DNA of 16,285 nt from Aquifex sp. (GTDB lineage: Bacteria > Aquificota > Aquificia > Aquificales > Aquificaceae): NCBI GenBank assembly GCA_003978875.1, contig QNXQ01000002.1:1-16285 (forward strand), written 5' to 3'. The notes beneath the pieces are model-generated. The model was not told where the DNA came from and did no database searches. It was given only the letters and a program-made list of their open reading frames with translations. Shown piece after piece: positions 14,346-16,285 of the stretch (its first letter is position 1; each line of letters starts with the position of its first letter). Made by a program: the position numbers and the translations under genes.

Positions 14346-16070
14346 ATGACCTTTGAGTATATTACTGGACAAAAAGCCCTAGGAGAAGCTTGTAAAAAGT
14401 TAAGCAGGGCAAGTTATCTATATCTTGATACGGAAACGGCAGGAGATAGAATACGTTTAATTCAAGTAGGAGATGAAGAAAACACTTTTGTAATAGATTT
14501 ATACGAAATTGAAGATTTAGAACCCTTGAGAAAGCTTATATCTACTAAAGGTATAGTGGGACACAATTTAAAGTTTGACCTTAAATACCTTTTTAAATAC
14601 GGCATATTCCCTCTTGCGACTTTTGATACTATGATAGCGAGTTATCTGCTCGGATATGAAAGACACTCCCTTAGCCACTTAGTTAGCAATCTTTTAGGAT
14701 ACGGTATGGATAAGAGTTATCAGATGTCTGATTGGGGTGCTTCGGTTTTGACTTCCGCACAGCTTGAATATGCGGCTAAAGACGTGGATGTCCTGAGGGA
14801 ACTCTTCTCGAAAATAAGGGCTATGCTAAATGAACTTACCGCAGCTCGCGGAAAAGAACTACTAAAAACTAAGACCGCAAAAATATTCGGGCTAAAAAGT
14901 CCCATAGCAATAGTGGAGATGGCTTTTGTAAAAGAAGTTGCGAAACTGGAACTGAACGGTTTTCCCGTAGATACAAAAGAGCTGGAGAATTTACTAAAAT
15001 CTTTGGAAAAGGAAACCCAAAAAAGAATACAAAACTTCTTCATAAAGTATAGGATTGACCCTCTGTCTCCGAAACAGCTTGCATCGCTTCTTACGGGAAG
15101 GTTTAAACTAAATCTTCCGAAGACTCCTAAAGGAAACGTTTCTACGGATGATAAAACTCTTTCGGCTTACCAGGATGTAGAACCTGTTAAACTCGTTTTA
15201 GAAATAAGAAAACTTAAAAAACTTTCGGATAAATTGAGAGAGATAAAGGAAAGCCTTAAGGATGGAAGAGTTTATCCCGAATTCAAACAAATAGGAGCTG
15301 TAACCGGAAGAATGTCATCCGCTAACCCTAACGTTCAGAACATCCCGAGGGAAATGCGTTCCCTATTCAAAGCGGAGGAAGGTAATTTATTCGTAATAGC
15401 GGATTTTTCCCAGATAGAACTCAGAATAGCTGCAGAATACGTTGATGATTCTTTAATGATAGAAGCTTTTTCACAGGGTAAAGACCTTCATAGGTACACA
15501 GCTTCTTTAGTTCTCGGGAAGAATGAAAATGAAATAACAAAAGAGGAAAGACAATTGGCAAAAGCTATAAACTTCGGTTTAATTTACGGAATATCCGCAA
15601 GAGGACTTGCGGAATACGCCAAGGTAGGATACGGCGTTGAAATTTCACACGAAGAAGCAGAAGTTTTCAGAAAGAGATTTTTTAAAAACTTTAAAGCCTT
15701 CAAAATATGGCACGATAGTGTAAAGAAAGAACTGAAGGAAAACAAAGAAGTAAAGGGAACTACTTTAATGGGAAGAAGGTTCTCCGCTACAACCTTTAAT
15801 GACGCGGTAAACTATCCTATCCAAGGGACAGGAGCTGATTTATTAAAACTCGCCGTTTTACTCTTTGACGCCGAAGCGAATAAACGCTCCCTAAAAGCTA
15901 AAGTGGTTAATTTGGTACACGATGAAATAGTAGTCGAATGTCCCGAAAACGAAGCTCAAATGGTAAAAACACTTCTCGAAAGAGCAATGAAACAAGCTGG
16001 TAAGATAGTTCTCAAAAAAGTTCCGATAGAGGTTGAAGCCGTTATAAACGAAAGATGGGTAAAAGATTAG
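14346..16070 (+). CDS. polA: Family A DNA polymerase with 3'-5' exonuclease, no 5' nuclease
   Basis: This is DNA polymerase I of the short Aquifex type, 574 residues against about 930 in E. coli; the 5'-3' exonuclease domain is absent. Residues 1-160 form a complete proofreading domain: Exo I DTE (Asp28, Glu30), Exo II GHNLKFD (Asp78), Exo III YAAKD (Tyr142, Asp146). The polymerase domain has motif A DFSQIELR (Asp353), motif B RQLAKAINFGLIYG (Arg402, Lys406, Phe410, Tyr414) and motif C VHDE (His525, Asp526, Glu527), so both activities should be intact. Phe410 is the position that disfavours dideoxynucleotides. Published phylogenies, as I recall them, group Aquificaceae PolA with hot-spring virus polymerases and the apicoplast polymerase Prex. 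A separate flap nuclease would be needed for Okazaki processing. Confidence 0.96.
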   Translation: MTFEYITGQKALGEACKKLSRASYLYLDTETAGDRIRLIQVGDEENTFVIDLYEIEDLEPLRKLISTKGIVGHNLKFDLKYLFKYGIFPLATFDTMIASYLLGYERHSLSHLVSNLLGYGMDKSYQMSDWGASVLTSAQLEYAAKDVDVLRELFSKIRAMLNELTAARGKELLKTKTAKIFGLKSPIAIVEMAFVKEVAKLELNGFPVDTKELENLLKSLEKETQKRIQNFFIKYRIDPLSPKQLASLLTGRFKLNLPKTPKGNVSTDDKTLSAYQDVEPVKLVLEIRKLKKLSDKLREIKESLKDGRVYPEFKQIGAVTGRMSSANPNVQNIPREMRSLFKAEEGNLFVIADFSQIELRIAAEYVDDSLMIEAFSQGKDLHRYTASLVLGKNENEITKEERQLAKAINFGLIYGISARGLAEYAKVGYGVEISHEEAEVFRKRFFKNFKAFKIWHDSVKKELKENKEVKGTTLMGRRFSATTFNDAVNYPIQGTGADLLKLAVLLFDAEANKRSLKAKVVNLVHDEIVVECPENEAQMVKTLLERAMKQAGKIVLKKVPIEVEAVINERWVKD

Positions 16071-16090
16071 TTTAAATCTCTATTTTTAAA

Positions 16091-16104
16091 TATCATAAAT
16101 TTTC
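16091..16104 (+). promoter_or_regulatory. -10-like element and minimal leader of hisI
   Basis: TATCAT (16091-16096), followed by AAATTTTC, puts the ATG 8 nt after the hexamer, a predicted leader of about 2 nt. There is no Shine-Dalgarno and no good -35. Confidence 0.4.
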
Positions 16105-16285
16105 ATGCTGAAGTTAAAGTTTGATGAAAACGGACTTATTCCCGTAATAGCTCAGGATTATAGAACCGGTGAAGTGAGAATGCTGGCTGGGGCTAACGAA
16201 GAAGCCATAAAGAAAACCTTAGAGACAGGATACGCCCATTATTATTCCAGGAGCAGACAGAAGATATGGAAAAAGGGAGAGACCT
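16105..16285 (+). CDS. hisI: Phosphoribosyl-AMP cyclohydrolase (5' part)
   Basis: The first 60 codons are present; the gene runs off the right edge. The translation includes LIPVIAQDYRTGEVRMLAGA near the start, then TLETGYAHYYSRSRQKIWKK and GET, a clear match to HisI, which opens the purine ring of phosphoribosyl-AMP in histidine synthesis using a zinc site. The usual MLAYMNEEAL appears here as MLAGANEEAI. Whether a HisE (phosphoribosyl-ATP pyrophosphatase) domain is fused downstream cannot be seen. The start is the ATG at 16105, 34 nt after the polA stop. Confidence 0.92.
   Translation, partial: MLKLKFDENGLIPVIAQDYRTGEVRMLAGANEEAIKKTLETGYAHYYSRSRQKIWKKGET

Noticed and set aside
14720..15043. 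Long open frame antisense to polA
   Set aside because: Ser/Phe-rich low-complexity translation with no family motif, entirely within a conserved coding region on the other strand.

Overview
The window is chromosomal DNA from a member of the Aquificales, most likely Aquifex or a close relative. The SuhB, PolA and stand-alone MnmC2 proteins resemble those I remember from Aquifex aeolicus. The SuhB residues differ at many positions from the VF5 protein as I recall it, so this is probably not strain VF5 itself. The DNA is AT-rich, gene-dense and biased to AGA/AGG/ATA codons, as expected for this group. I see no insertion sequences, CRISPR arrays, tRNAs or rRNAs.

Layout, left to right. (1) Bases 1-4428, plus strand: the end of motA, two tandem motB genes (flagellar stator), then a long fusion enzyme with acyl-adenylating, acyl-carrier and PlsC-type acyltransferase domains. 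(2) Bases 4444-6339, minus strand: dnaK, alone, with a near-consensus sigma70 promoter and a strong Shine-Dalgarno. (3) Bases 6457-8651, plus strand: a tightly overlapping methionine-salvage operon, mtnD-mtnC-cupin-mtnB, whose third gene is an unassigned small cupin. (4) Bases 8661-8921, minus: a small ribbon-helix-helix-like protein, convergent with mtnB across a probable two-way terminator. (5) Bases 9022-10282, minus: a lysine-rich protein of unknown function overlapping mnmC2 (tRNA wobble-uridine methyltransferase). (6) Bases 10310-16285, plus: a TonB-like protein, suhB, nrdA, a family A DNA polymerase lacking the 5' nuclease domain, and the start of hisI.

Functionally these are housekeeping blocks: motility, lipid acylation, protein folding, recovery of methionine from methylthioadenosine, tRNA modification, dNTP synthesis and DNA replication or repair. 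The less ordinary items are the two MotB paralogues with nearly identical membrane segments but divergent peptidoglycan-binding domains, the adenylation-ACP-acyltransferase fusion, the cupin inside the methionine-salvage operon, and the polymerase of a lineage reported to be shared with hot-spring viruses and apicoplasts.

At sequence level, at least six genes that begin a transcription unit (mtnD, the 112-residue gene, the TonB-like gene, nrdA, polA, hisI) have a -10-like hexamer ending 8-10 nt before ATG and no Shine-Dalgarno. Most genes inside operons, and dnaK, do have a Shine-Dalgarno. This suggests (nearly) leaderless transcripts for the former.
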